DNA from: Parvularcula mediterranea
GTDB lineage: Bacteria; Pseudomonadota; Alphaproteobacteria; Caulobacterales; Parvularculaceae
Direction: 5' to 3'
NCBI RefSeq assembly: GCF_013085255.1
Contig: NZ_JABFCX010000003.1
Coordinates: forward strand, 877,288-941,287
Length of the DNA stretch: 64,000 nt
Below are positions 49,949-58,248 of this stretch, piece after piece. Each line of letters opens with the position of its first letter. The first letter of the stretch is position 1. Under the pieces are notes generated by a model, which was given only the letters and a program-made list of their open reading frames with translations, had not been told where the DNA came from and ran no database searches. The position numbers were made by a program, and so were the translations under genes.

Positions 49949-51682
49949 TTAGTCGCGGCGCGGCGCTTGGCCGAGTTCTGCCGGGGCGGAGGCCGAGACC
50001 TGGCTTGCCTCGACGACAAGGCTCGACGCGCTCGCTTGCCTGCGGGCAGCCTTGCGGCTCCGCTGGGTCCGCGCTGCGGGAGCTGGCTCATTGAAGAGCG
50101 TGGCGAAGACGTCCTCTTCATTCCAACGGGGCGCGAGGTCTGCGTCCGCGATCTCCCTGACCATATCTTGGTGGAGACCGACATAGCGCGACAGCTCATC
50201 GAACCGCAGCGGAGAAGGCTGATCTGGGTCAGACGGCTGGCCAGCGAGGCGAACATCAGCCCGCTGACGGTTCACGTCCCCACCGCCGACGACGAGATAG
50301 ACCGAGGGGATGCCGCGGCGCATGAAGCTGTAATGGTCAGAACGGGTGAAGAACCCCTGCTCCGGGAGCGGGTCATGGACTTCGCGGACCCCTGCCCGGC
50401 TCAGCGATGCCGATACGAGCGGCGCGAGGCTCGTGCGCCTCGCACCGTGAGCTGTGGCCCAGCTGAAGGCGTTACCGACAAGTGGCATGTCGAGATTGAC
50501 GTTGGCCACGACGTTGGAGCCTGCGAGCACAGGATTGGCAGCGAGATAGTCCGACCCCAGAAGGTCATGCTCTCCGCCCGTCGTCGCCGCGAAGATGATC
50601 GTCCTGCGCGCAGGCTGTTCTGCAATATCCTTGGCAAGCTCGAGAAGCGCGGCGACGCCAGCGGCATTGTCGAGCGCACCATCGAAGACCATTTCGCCCT
50701 CGCGTCTTCCCAGATGGTCTAGATGCGCGGTGACGACCACAGCTTCGCCCGCAAGATAAGGATCAATACCCGGAACGATACCAACGACATTGGGGCTGGA
50801 GACACTGACCGCACGGCTGCCGAACCGCATGGAGCCTTTGAGCTTCAGCTTAACCGGCTTGGGCTGCCCTGAAGAGCGTTCGGCCTGGGCATAGTGCTGC
50901 GCAAAGGAACGACGCGCCTTGGTGAAGAGCTTCTCGGCACCCCGGCGCCCCATCACCGCTTCGCCGAGGAGCGAGCTGTGCCTCGCTGACGCTGGAACCA
51001 AACGGTCGCCTGAGTAACGCTTGAGTGCCAAGTCAGCGAAGCTTTCCACGTCCGTCTCATGGGAAGGCGGAAGGATGGATAAGAAAGCAGCGGCGCCGCG
51101 GGCTTCCGCCTGAGCGGCCTGCTGGCTTGTAAGCCATGCGCGCTCGTCAGCCGGTATCCATGAAGGTGCGCCCTTGATCGCCACAACGATCGCTCCGCGT
51201 ACATCGATCCCCTTATAGTCATCACGCCGGTAGCGTTTCGAGACGAGGCCGTAATTGACGAAGACGATCGGCGCGTGGGCGAGGCGGATGTCGTCTCGTC
51301 GCGAGAAGCCCACGATCTCCAACCCAGGTTCGAAGAGGTCCCCTTCGATCCAGAGCTTTGCGCCGCCCCTGACCCGCGGCGAGTGGACCGTGACGGGCAC
51401 AAGCTGGAAATACTCGAGCGTTGCCGAGACGGGCGTCAGGCCGAGGCTGCGGAAGCGCTCGGCCACGAACTGCGCCGCGAAATCATGCCCGCGCTTGCCC
51501 GCCTCCCGGCCCTCCATCAGGTCGTCAGAAAGCACCGCCGTGTCGAACTCGAGCCGCATGGAAGCCGGGGCCTCGGGACCTGGCTGCGTCCGTTGGATAT
51601 CCGCAGCCGGGGGCGAGGCCAGAGCGGCGGTCATGCTGCTGGCGATCACCAGCAACATCGCCCATGCCATGCGAACCATCAC
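49949..51682 (-). CDS. Exported M28 family metallopeptidase
   Basis: This protein of about 577 residues has a signal peptide (MVRMAWAMLLVIASSMTAAL). A PA-type insert (about 120-235) precedes the M28 zinc aminopeptidase domain. That domain shows VVTAHLDHLGRR, FDGALDNAAGVAALLELA and ATTGGEHDLLGSDYLAA, supplying the His/Asp/Glu ligands, and a late HYSFMRRGIPSVYLV. The start may be GTG at 51682 (spaced 8 nt from AGGAG) or ATG at 51679. The C-terminus has a low-complexity basic stretch. Peptide substrate unknown. Confidence 0.92.
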   Translation of the reverse strand: MMVRMAWAMLLVIASSMTAALASPPAADIQRTQPGPEAPASMRLEFDTAVLSDDLMEGREAGKRGHDFAAQFVAERFRSLGLTPVSATLEYFQLVPVTVHSPRVRGGAKLWIEGDLFEPGLEIVGFSRRDDIRLAHAPIVFVNYGLVSKRYRRDDYKGIDVRGAIVVAIKGAPSWIPADERAWLTSQQAAQAEARGAAAFLSILPPSHETDVESFADLALKRYSGDRLVPASARHSSLLGEAVMGRRGAEKLFTKARRSFAQHYAQAERSSGQPKPVKLKLKGSMRFGSRAVSVSSPNVVGIVPGIDPYLAGEAVVVTAHLDHLGRREGEMVFDGALDNAAGVAALLELAKDIAEQPARRTIIFAATTGGEHDLLGSDYLAANPVLAGSNVVANVNLDMPLVGNAFSWATAHGARRTSLAPLVSASLSRAGVREVHDPLPEQGFFTRSDHYSFMRRGIPSVYLVVGGGDVNRQRADVRLAGQPSDPDQPSPLRFDELSRYVGLHQDMVREIADADLAPRWNEEDVFATLFNEPAPAARTQRSRKAARRQASASSLVVEASQVSASAPAELGQAPRRD

Positions 51683-51812
51683 CGATAAGTCTCCTGCCCC
51701 GTTAACCTCTTGTTAACACATTGGACGGGGCGGAGCGAGCCTTGGCCTGAGGAATCCTTAACGCGTTCCATCCGACTTGCGGCGGCTGCGAAGGGGGCCT
51801 ACGCGCCGCGAC

Positions 51813-52820
51813 ATGGCGCGACCTCTTCCCATCCAGAAACCGACCCGCGCCGACTGGTTCGCATGGGGCATGGTCGCGCTCGGCGGCGGCTCAGCGCCTT
51901 CCGCTATCAACGTGGCCATCGAAAGCGCACCGCCCGGGGTCATTGCCTTCTTCCGCGTGTGGTCCGCCGCGATCCTCCTTCTCGCTTATGCCTACGGCAC
52001 CGGGCGCAAGGTCGCCTCGCCTATGGACGCAGAAGGCCGGCAGGTCTGGCTCTACGCGATCCTCGCGGGCGCGGCAGGCTATGCGATGCCGTTCTTCCTC
52101 TTCCCGCTGGCGCAGATGCAGGTCAGCTCAATCATGGCGGGGATCGTCATGGCGTTCCTGCCCGTGGTCGCCGTCCTCATGGCGGCACTTTTCGCAGGGG
52201 AACCGCTGACCAAGCGCTCGACCCTCGGTGTCTTCACGGCGACCGGCGGCGTTCTCGTCCTCATCGGACCAGCAATCCTCGGCGGCATGACCGCCAGTTT
52301 CATCGGCATCCTCCTCCTGCTGGTCGCAGTCTTTGGCTACGCGGTCATGGGGGTCATCATGCGTAGGGCGCCGGAATTCCCGGTACGGGGCTTCGCGACC
52401 ATGATGATGTTGGCCGCAGGCGTGATGATCACGCCGGTTCTCCTCATCACTTCGTTTGAAGGGATCAGCGTCAGGAGCTGGGCGGCGATCCTGTTCCTCG
52501 GCATCGTGCCGACAGGGATCAACGCGATCCTCATCGTCTCCACCGTCAGGCGTGCAGGTGCAGGCTTCATGGCAACGAGCGCCTACGCCTCGCCGGTCAT
52601 CGCCGTCTTCTTCGGGGTTCTCTTCTTCTCGGAGGCGCTTTTCGCCTATCAAGTCATCGGCCTGCTGACGATCTTCGCAGGCATCGCCCTGACCCAGCAG
52701 TCAGGGCCCAAAGGTCAGAAGAAAAGCTGGCCGCGCATCGTGGTTGCCGCGTTCCCGCGCAGGACGACCCGGCCTGACGACAGCTCGCAATCCGCATCCC
52801 CGCCCCGCGACGAGGCCTGA
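51813..52820 (+). CDS. DMT superfamily (EamA) transporter
   Basis: This 335-residue protein has ten predicted helices in two EamA repeats. The first is GMVALGGGSAPSAINVAIES and the second starts near FIGILLLLVAVFGYAVMG. The ASPVIAVFFGVLFFSEAL segment and the EPLTKRST loop are typical. It is probably an exporter of amino acids or other metabolites. The extended charged C-terminus (after about 290) overlaps the phzF-like gene by 106 nt on the other strand, an unusually long convergent overlap. Confidence 0.9.
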   Translation: MARPLPIQKPTRADWFAWGMVALGGGSAPSAINVAIESAPPGVIAFFRVWSAAILLLAYAYGTGRKVASPMDAEGRQVWLYAILAGAAGYAMPFFLFPLAQMQVSSIMAGIVMAFLPVVAVLMAALFAGEPLTKRSTLGVFTATGGVLVLIGPAILGGMTASFIGILLLLVAVFGYAVMGVIMRRAPEFPVRGFATMMMLAAGVMITPVLLITSFEGISVRSWAAILFLGIVPTGINAILIVSTVRRAGAGFMATSAYASPVIAVFFGVLFFSEALFAYQVIGLLTIFAGIALTQQSGPKGQKKSWPRIVVAAFPRRTTRPDDSSQSASPPRDEA

Positions 52821-53500
52821 TGGGCCTTGAACGATGTCTTGCCGAGGCGCTCTGACCAATAGGGCACCAGCATCGCGTGGAGCGAGCCGGTGAAGGGATC
52901 CTCAGGGATGCCAAGCTTCGGCGCGAACAGCCGCGAGACGAAGTCGACGTCTCTCCCTGGCGCCGTGATCCCAAGCTCGGGCACCGGGAGCGCCTCGATC
53001 GCTGCCATGTTCGGCCGCACCATGCGGACTTCGTCTTCCGTAGGCAGAACGACGAGCCAGAACTGACCTTCCAGCACCGCCTCGACATCGACGCCCAAGG
53101 CATCCACGAGGCTCGGTGGGTGCTCGACCGGGGTCGGCATGTTGGCCGGCAGGTCGAGGGCGTAGCGCCCCTTCTCGCGGCTAACCTTGAGCGTTCCCGA
53201 AAGCGTCTCGAACCGGACCTCGTCGGCCTCCAAGCCATGCTCCGTAAAGAGAGCATACCCCGAAGCCATCGTTGCATGGCCACAGAGCGGCACCTCGCCC
53301 CCGGGCGTGAACCAGCGGAGGTCGTAATGAGCCTCGCCCTTCTTCACGAGGAAGGCGGTCTCGGAGAGGTTATGCTCCTGCGCGATTTTCAGGAGGAGGT
53401 CGTCAGGGTAGAAATCATCGAGGATCATCACCGCAGCAGGGTTCCCGCCGAAAGCCTTCTCGGTGAAGGCATCGACGACGACGAAATCGTGGGTCCTCAT
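52715..53500 (-). CDS. PhzF family isomerase/epimerase-like protein
   Basis: The 261-residue protein shows the PhzF N-terminal motif DVFTEKAFGGNPAAVMIL (about 10-27), ETAFLVKKG, the TPGGEVPLCGHATMASGYAL block (about 65-84) with catalytic-type Cys/Gly-His region, and the C-terminal DPFTGSLHAMLVPYW. Most members are not phenazine enzymes; the substrate is unknown. It overlaps a TerB/DnaJ gene by 4 nt upstream, and its 3' end lies antisense to the DMT gene. Confidence 0.88.
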   Translation of the reverse strand: MRTHDFVVVDAFTEKAFGGNPAAVMILDDFYPDDLLLKIAQEHNLSETAFLVKKGEAHYDLRWFTPGGEVPLCGHATMASGYALFTEHGLEADEVRFETLSGTLKVSREKGRYALDLPANMPTPVEHPPSLVDALGVDVEAVLEGQFWLVVLPTEDEVRMVRPNMAAIEALPVPELGITAPGRDVDFVSRLFAPKLGIPEDPFTGSLHAMLVPYWSERLGKTSFKAHQASSRGGDADCELSSGRVVLRGNAATTMRGQLFF

Positions 53501-54186
53501 GCGGCTTCCCTTTCGGCCATGACCTTCTCATAAGCCTCGTTGATCGCCGCCATCCGGTGCTCGGCGATCGAGACCAACGAAGGCGGCACACCGCGCGCAA
53601 CCATGGCGTCCGGATGATGCTCCTTGGCGAGCTGGCGATAGCTCTTCTTGAGATCATCCGTCGTGATGTCGAGCGGCACGCCGAGCACCGCATACGGATC
53701 ATCTTCCTCGAGGCCGACATGCGAAGCCTTCACCCGGCGGAAGCAATCCTCCGATAGCCCAAACGCGGTCTTCGCGGTGTTCAGAAGCTCCAGCTCCCCG
53801 GGGTGCAGGACTCCGTCCGCCATCGCCACGTAGAAGAGGCAGTCCAGCACATCCTCCAGCACGGCTTCTTCGGCGCCAAACAGCTTGCCGACCTGCCGGG
53901 CATAGCTCTCGAAGCCCCCGACATCGGACTTGGCGAGGTCGTAGACCGTGCGGACGCGGCTTTCCTCGCCTGGGGGTACTTCGAAGAAGTCGAGGAAGGC
54001 GGCGAATTCGTCATCCGTCGCGATGCCGTCCGCCTTGGCCATCTTGGCTGACAGGGCGATGAGCGCGATCGAGAAGACAGCGGCATCCCGCTTCTTCCGG
54101 CGCTCTTCCATGGCGTCCATGACAGCGCCGAGGGTGCTTTCCCTCGCGCTTTCGAGAATGGCGGCGATGCGTTCCCACAAGGTCAT
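53497..54186 (-). CDS. DjlA-like protein: TerB-type domain plus DnaJ domain
   Basis: This 229-residue protein has an N-terminal helix, then a TerB-like helical domain (about 35-145, FSIALIALSAKMAKADGIAT, then FYVAMADGVLHPGELELL). A C-terminal J domain (about 163-225) carries the HPD motif in RQLAKEHHPDAMV. There is no membrane helix, unlike E. coli DjlA. It probably stimulates DnaK. The ATG at 54186 follows GAAGG; codons upstream to 54645 are not conserved-looking. Confidence 0.87.
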   Translation of the reverse strand: MTLWERIAAILESARESTLGAVMDAMEERRKKRDAAVFSIALIALSAKMAKADGIATDDEFAAFLDFFEVPPGEESRVRTVYDLAKSDVGGFESYARQVGKLFGAEEAVLEDVLDCLFYVAMADGVLHPGELELLNTAKTAFGLSEDCFRRVKASHVGLEEDDPYAVLGVPLDITTDDLKKSYRQLAKEHHPDAMVARGVPPSLVSIAEHRMAAINEAYEKVMAEREAA

Positions 54187-54291
54187 CGCGCCTTCTTGCA
54201 CGAAATGTCGCAGCGCAGCCAACCGTGACATCGTTTTTCGACGCAGAAAATTGCCGCTGGGCTGAGGCGCGGCGCGCCGTAAGTCCCCGGC

Positions 54292-55674
54292 ATGAGCATT
54301 GAAAGCCGCAACCCCGCCACCGGAGAGCTGCTTGAGCAGTTCAGTCCTGCTTCCAACGAGATGATCGAGGAGGCGCTGGATCTCGCCGTCGAGGGCCACG
54401 AAGCCCTTCGCCGCATGCCGCTCCGCGACCGGGCCGCGGGCCTGAGGCGGCTGGCGGACCTTCTCGACCAGAAGAACGAAGAGCTGGCCAGGGTTGCGAC
54501 CCTGGAGATGGGCAAGACCCTCAAGGCTGCGAAAGCCGAGGTCACCAAGTGTGCCAGCGTCTGCAGCTACTATGCCGAGCATGGCGCGGGCTTCCTGCGC
54601 GATGAGCCCGTGCAGATCGACGAGGGTTCGGCCTATGTGGCGCACCTGCCGCTGGGTCCGATCCTCGCTGTGATGCCGTGGAATTTCCCTTACTGGCAGG
54701 TCTTCCGCTTCGCCGCGCCGGCGCTCATGGCTGGCAATTCAGGACTCCTGAAACACGCATCGAATGTTCCCCAATGCGCTCTCGCGATCTCGGACGTGAT
54801 CGCCGAAGCAGGCTTTCCGAAAGGCGCGTTCCAGACCCTCCTCATCGGATCGGACAAGGTCGAAGGGATCCTCCGTGATGCCCGTATCCGCGGCGCGACC
54901 CTCACTGGCTCAGGCCCCGCAGGCTCTGCCGTGGGTGCTCTGGCGGGCGAGACGATCAAGCCGTCCGTCCTTGAGCTTGGCGGCAGCGACGCCTTCATCG
55001 TCATGCCCTCGGCCGACCTCGACGCAGCCACCGATGCTGCCTTGACAGGACGCACCCAGAACAATGGCCAGAGCTGCATCGCGGCGAAGCGCTTCATCAT
55101 CCACGAAGCCGCCTATGACGCCTTTCGCGAGAAGTTCGCGGCCAAGCTGGCTTCGCTCAAGGTTGGTGATCCGATGTCGGAGGATACCGATATCGGCCCC
55201 CTTGCCAACGCCTCCGGCCTCGACGATGTGGTGAAGGCAGTGGAGGACTCCGTCGCCAAGGGCGCAAGGCGCACCCTCGGTGCCAAACCCACCGAAATCG
55301 CAGGCATGCCGGAAGGCCACTGGTTCGAACCCGGAATGCTCGAAGACATTCCTGAGGAGGCCCCTGCCTTCAAGGAAGAGATCTTCGGCCCAGTCGCACT
55401 TCTCTCCCGTGTACCGAACCTCGATGAAGCCATCGACCTTGCCAACTGCACGGAGTTCGGCCTCGGCTCCGTGATCTTCACCAAGGACCGCAGCGAGGTA
55501 GACCACGCAGTCCGGCGGCTTGAGGCAGGCGCCACGGCCGTCAACAGGATCGTCGCCTCTGACCCGCGCCTCCCCTTTGGCGGGGTAAAAACCTCAGGCT
55601 ATGGCCGAGAGCTGGCGCGGGACGGAATGATGGCCTTCGTCAACCGTAAGACCGTGACGATCTCAGGGCTTTGA
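54292..55674 (+). CDS. NAD(P)-dependent succinate-semialdehyde dehydrogenase (Sad/GabD type)
   Basis: This 460-residue aldehyde dehydrogenase has PWNFPYWQVFRFAAPALMAG (cofactor fold, about 127-146), GSGPAG, catalytic Glu in VLELGGSDAFIV and nucleophile Cys in NNGQSCIAAKRFI (about 255-267). The shorter length and FGGVKTSGYGRELARDGMMA end match the E. coli Sad/YneI group of succinate-semialdehyde dehydrogenases. It may act in GABA/putrescine use or on other aldehydes. Single gene divergent from the DnaJ gene. Confidence 0.9.
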   Translation: MSIESRNPATGELLEQFSPASNEMIEEALDLAVEGHEALRRMPLRDRAAGLRRLADLLDQKNEELARVATLEMGKTLKAAKAEVTKCASVCSYYAEHGAGFLRDEPVQIDEGSAYVAHLPLGPILAVMPWNFPYWQVFRFAAPALMAGNSGLLKHASNVPQCALAISDVIAEAGFPKGAFQTLLIGSDKVEGILRDARIRGATLTGSGPAGSAVGALAGETIKPSVLELGGSDAFIVMPSADLDAATDAALTGRTQNNGQSCIAAKRFIIHEAAYDAFREKFAAKLASLKVGDPMSEDTDIGPLANASGLDDVVKAVEDSVAKGARRTLGAKPTEIAGMPEGHWFEPGMLEDIPEEAPAFKEEIFGPVALLSRVPNLDEAIDLANCTEFGLGSVIFTKDRSEVDHAVRRLEAGATAVNRIVASDPRLPFGGVKTSGYGRELARDGMMAFVNRKTVTISGL

Positions 55675-55747
55675 GCCGCTGCGCGCCCTGTTTGGTGATT
55701 CCTGCCCCCGACGTTAAGGAAGAACAGGACAATCGGAAGGGGCAGCC

Positions 55748-56110
55748 ATGATTGCCGCATTCACCGCACTCGCCATGAGTGCCGCGCTCCAGGGCGCACC
55801 TGAGTACAATGTCGAAGTGATGGTGCAGGACAAGAAGGGCCTCTTCGGCTCACGCGCCGTCCGCGTCAGCCGCTCGATCACCCTTGAGCCGGGCGAGTTC
55901 GAAATCGATTCAGGCGCCAACCCGATGCTTTCCGGCGAGATCGAAATGCGCGGCGATGCTGTCCGCGTGAAGATGGTGGTCTGCCGCCCGAACACCGACC
56001 CCTGCGATGTGGTCGGCCGCCCCACCCTGCGCTTCCGCGTCGGCTCCGAAGCCTCGGTCAGGGACAACGGCATCCGCTCGACCTACCAGGTGACCTTCGA
56101 GCCGGAGTGA
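55748..56110 (+). CDS. Small exported protein of unknown function
   Basis: The protein has 120 residues; the N-terminal stretch MIAAFTALAMSAALQGAPEY resembles a signal peptide. The remainder is predicted to be beta-rich, with VEVMVQDKKGLFGSRAVRV, GEIEMRGDAVRVKMVVC and RPTLRFRVG, and one Cys pair (CRPNTDPC, about 79-86). The ribosome site GGAAGGGG precedes the ATG. No family is recognised. Confidence 0.7.
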   Translation: MIAAFTALAMSAALQGAPEYNVEVMVQDKKGLFGSRAVRVSRSITLEPGEFEIDSGANPMLSGEIEMRGDAVRVKMVVCRPNTDPCDVVGRPTLRFRVGSEASVRDNGIRSTYQVTFEPE

Positions 56111-56135
56111 TCTGTGCGTCGCTCTCTTCTACGGG

Positions 56136-56164
56136 ATGGATCCTGGATCAAGTCCAGGACCCAT
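56136..56164. repeat. Near-perfect 12-bp palindromic repeat
   Basis: ATGGATCCTGGA (56136-56147) and TCCAGGACCCAT (56153-56164) form inverted arms with one mismatch around TCAAG. The sequence resembles dispersed palindromic elements common in alphaproteobacterial intergenic regions. It lies between two convergent genes. Confidence 0.6.
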
Positions 56165-56190
56165 CACGAGCGTCTGCGAGCAAAATCAGT

Positions 56191-56592
56191 CTACGGACTG
56201 AAAACGTCGTCCGCCATCTCGAAGCCTGAGAACTCGAACCCCGGCGCGACCGTGCAGCCGACGAGCGTCCAGTCGCCGAGGCACTCTGCCGCCTGCCACG
56301 CCCCCGTAGGAACGACAACCTGAGGCCGCTCGCCTGCGAGAATGTCAGGGCCCAGACGATACTCGGCCTTGCCGATCTTCAGGAGAAGCGGCGCACCCGC
56401 ATAGTAGTGCCAGACCTCCGCCGCATCGACCCGGTGCCAATGGCTCCGCTCGCCGCGCTTCAGCAGATAGTAGATTGCCGTCGACACCGACCGGCCCTCC
56501 ACTTCGCGAGGGTCACGGAAGACCTCTGCAAAGTGCCCGCCCTCAGGATGAGGCTGAAGGCTCAGGGTGCGGATGATATCATCGGCGTTCAT
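56191..56592 (-). CDS. DUF985 cupin family protein
   Basis: This 133-residue cupin has LQPHPEGGHFAEVFRDP (about 12-28), SVSTAIYYLLKRGERSHWHR with the metal-type His pair, WHYYAGAPLLL, VVPTGAWQAAE and a conserved TLVGCTVAPGFEFSGFEMA end. These are the marks of DUF985 (cupin_5). A metal-dependent isomerase or binding role is likely; substrate unknown. Flanked on both sides by palindromic repeats. Confidence 0.87.
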   Translation of the reverse strand: MNADDIIRTLSLQPHPEGGHFAEVFRDPREVEGRSVSTAIYYLLKRGERSHWHRVDAAEVWHYYAGAPLLLKIGKAEYRLGPDILAGERPQVVVPTGAWQAAECLGDWTLVGCTVAPGFEFSGFEMADDVFSP

Positions 56593-56599
56593 ACTTCAC

Positions 56600-56743
56600 C
56601 CTGTCATTCCGGGGCGCTCGCAGGGCGAGCCCGGAACCCATAATCGAAACCTGAGACCACGACGTGCACCATGAAACTGCTACTCCGCAGCGTCTTCGAA
56701 GCACGCCGATTATGGGTTCCGGACAGCGCTTCCGGAATGACAG
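56600..56743. repeat. Nested inverted-repeat element (palindromic, possibly mobile)
   Basis: CTGTCATTCCGG (56601-56612) is inverted as CCGGAATGACAG (56732-56743). Inside that, CCGGAACCCATAATCG (56631-56646) is inverted exactly as CGATTATGGGTTCCGG (56707-56722), leaving a 60-nt centre. The layout suggests two palindromic repeat units in opposite orientation, or a small non-autonomous element, between the cupin gene and smpB. Confidence 0.7.
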
Positions 56744-56746
56744 GCA

Positions 56747-57232
56747 TCACCCATAATCCTTCATGATCCGCTGCTTCTGGCGGCCCCAGTCGCGGTCCTT
56801 CTGGGTCTGGCGTTTGTCGTGGAGCTTTTTGCCCTCGGCGATGGCGATGTCGAGCTTCACCCGGCCTGCCTTGTCGAAGACCATCCGCACAGGGATGATC
56901 GTGCGGCCCTGCTTCTCCACCGCGCCGACGAGCTGGTTCATCTGGCGCTTGTGGAGGAGGAGCTTGCGGTTCCGCTTGGGCTGATGGTTCTCGCGGTTGC
57001 CGCCTGAATACTCAGGGATGTTCGCGTTGATCAGCCAGATTTCCGGCCCGTTGGGGCCATTCTCCGGCGAGCAGTAGCTCTCCGCGATGTTGGCCTTGCC
57101 CTCGCGCAGGGCCTTCACCTCGGTGCCAGTCAGCACGAGGCCAGCCTCGATCGTATCGTCGAGCTTGTACTCGAAGCGAGCCTTCTTGTTGTCAGCGATG
57201 AGCTTGCGCGTGGGGGCTTGTTTCTTGGCCAT
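56747..57232 (-). CDS. smpB: SsrA-binding protein
   Basis: SmpB brings tmRNA to stalled ribosomes. The 161-residue protein has the OB-type barrel (KARFEYKLDDTIEAGLVLTG, TEVKALREGKANIAESY, LINANIPEY), KRNRKLLLHK and the C-terminal basic tail (GKKLHDKRQTQKDRDWGRQK). It ends KDYG just beside the palindromic element. It is probably cotranscribed with dapA, whose stop is 4 nt upstream. Confidence 0.97.
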   Translation of the reverse strand: MAKKQAPTRKLIADNKKARFEYKLDDTIEAGLVLTGTEVKALREGKANIAESYCSPENGPNGPEIWLINANIPEYSGGNRENHQPKRNRKLLLHKRQMNQLVGAVEKQGRTIIPVRMVFDKAGRVKLDIAIAEGKKLHDKRQTQKDRDWGRQKQRIMKDYG

Positions 57233-57235
57233 GGG

Positions 57236-58120
57236 CTAGTGGAGATCGAGCCCGGCCAGCGCTTCGTCAACCATCAGCCGCGCTTTCTCACCGCAAGGCG
57301 TGAGGGGAAGCCGCAGGCTCTCCTCGATGAGGCCAAGCTTCGACAGCGCGTATTTCGCGGGCCCCGGCGAGGCATCGGCGAACATCGCGTCATGGAGCGG
57401 CGCGAGCTGATCCTGGATCTTGAGCGCCTCGGTATAGTCGCCCTCAGCGCAGGCCCTCTGAAGCCGCGCGCAATGCTCTGGCGCGACGTTGGCCGACACC
57501 GAAATGCAGCCCTTCCCGCCCATGGCGTTGAAGCCCACGGCAGTCATGTCTTCGCCTGAAAGAAGCACGAATCCTTCGGCGCATTCGAGGCGATGCCGCG
57601 CCACACGGTCGAGCTCGCCGGAGGCATCCTTCAGAGCCACCATGGTCGGCAGCTGCGAAAGCTCGGCCACGAGACTTTCCGACAGGTCGGTCACGGTGCG
57701 GCCGGGGACATTATAGACGATGACCGGCAGGTCGGTCGCTTCACCGAGCGCGGTGTAATGTGCCACCAGGCCAGCGCGGTTCGGCTTGTTGTAGTAGCCC
57801 GTCGTCGCCATCAGACCGTCCGCGCCAATCGCCTCGCAGCGCTCAGCCAGCGTCACCGCATCGCGGGTCACGTTCGCGCCCACGCCCCCGACGATTTTCA
57901 GGCGGCCCTCGGCCGCTTTCACGCAGCTCTCGATCACGCCGATATGCTCGTCTTCGGTGAGGGTCGCGGCCTCACCCGTGGTGCCAGCAGCAACGATCGC
58001 GGAGGTCCCTGCCTCGACCTGGCGGTCGACCAGCCGTTTGAGCGCCTTCTCGTCCACTTTCCCGCCGTAAAACGGGGTGACGAGGGCGACCATAGAGCCG
58101 GTAAGCCAGGAGGGTGTCAT
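57236..58120 (-). CDS. dapA: 4-hydroxy-tetrahydrodipicolinate synthase
   Basis: DapA condenses pyruvate with aspartate semialdehyde in lysine/diaminopimelate synthesis. The 294-residue barrel has GTTGEAATLTEDEH (about 45-58), the catalytic Tyr in YNVPGRT (about 133-139) and the Schiff-base Lys in MVALKDASGE (about 160). The ATG at 58120 lies seven bases after GGAG; the ATG at 58135 is inside that leader. It leads the dapA-smpB unit. Confidence 0.96.
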   Translation of the reverse strand: MTPSWLTGSMVALVTPFYGGKVDEKALKRLVDRQVEAGTSAIVAAGTTGEAATLTEDEHIGVIESCVKAAEGRLKIVGGVGANVTRDAVTLAERCEAIGADGLMATTGYYNKPNRAGLVAHYTALGEATDLPVIVYNVPGRTVTDLSESLVAELSQLPTMVALKDASGELDRVARHRLECAEGFVLLSGEDMTAVGFNAMGGKGCISVSANVAPEHCARLQRACAEGDYTEALKIQDQLAPLHDAMFADASPGPAKYALSKLGLIEESLRLPLTPCGEKARLMVDEALAGLDLH

Positions 58121-58248
58121 GGAATTCTCCGCCATAAACGCATGATTTCGGAACTCGGCTACGCCCCAGCGCCTTATCCTGCAAGCAGGGCTGCAAAGCT
58201 TCGAAGAATCGGGTGCGTTGGCCCCGAAATTGATTCTAGAGTGAGGGT

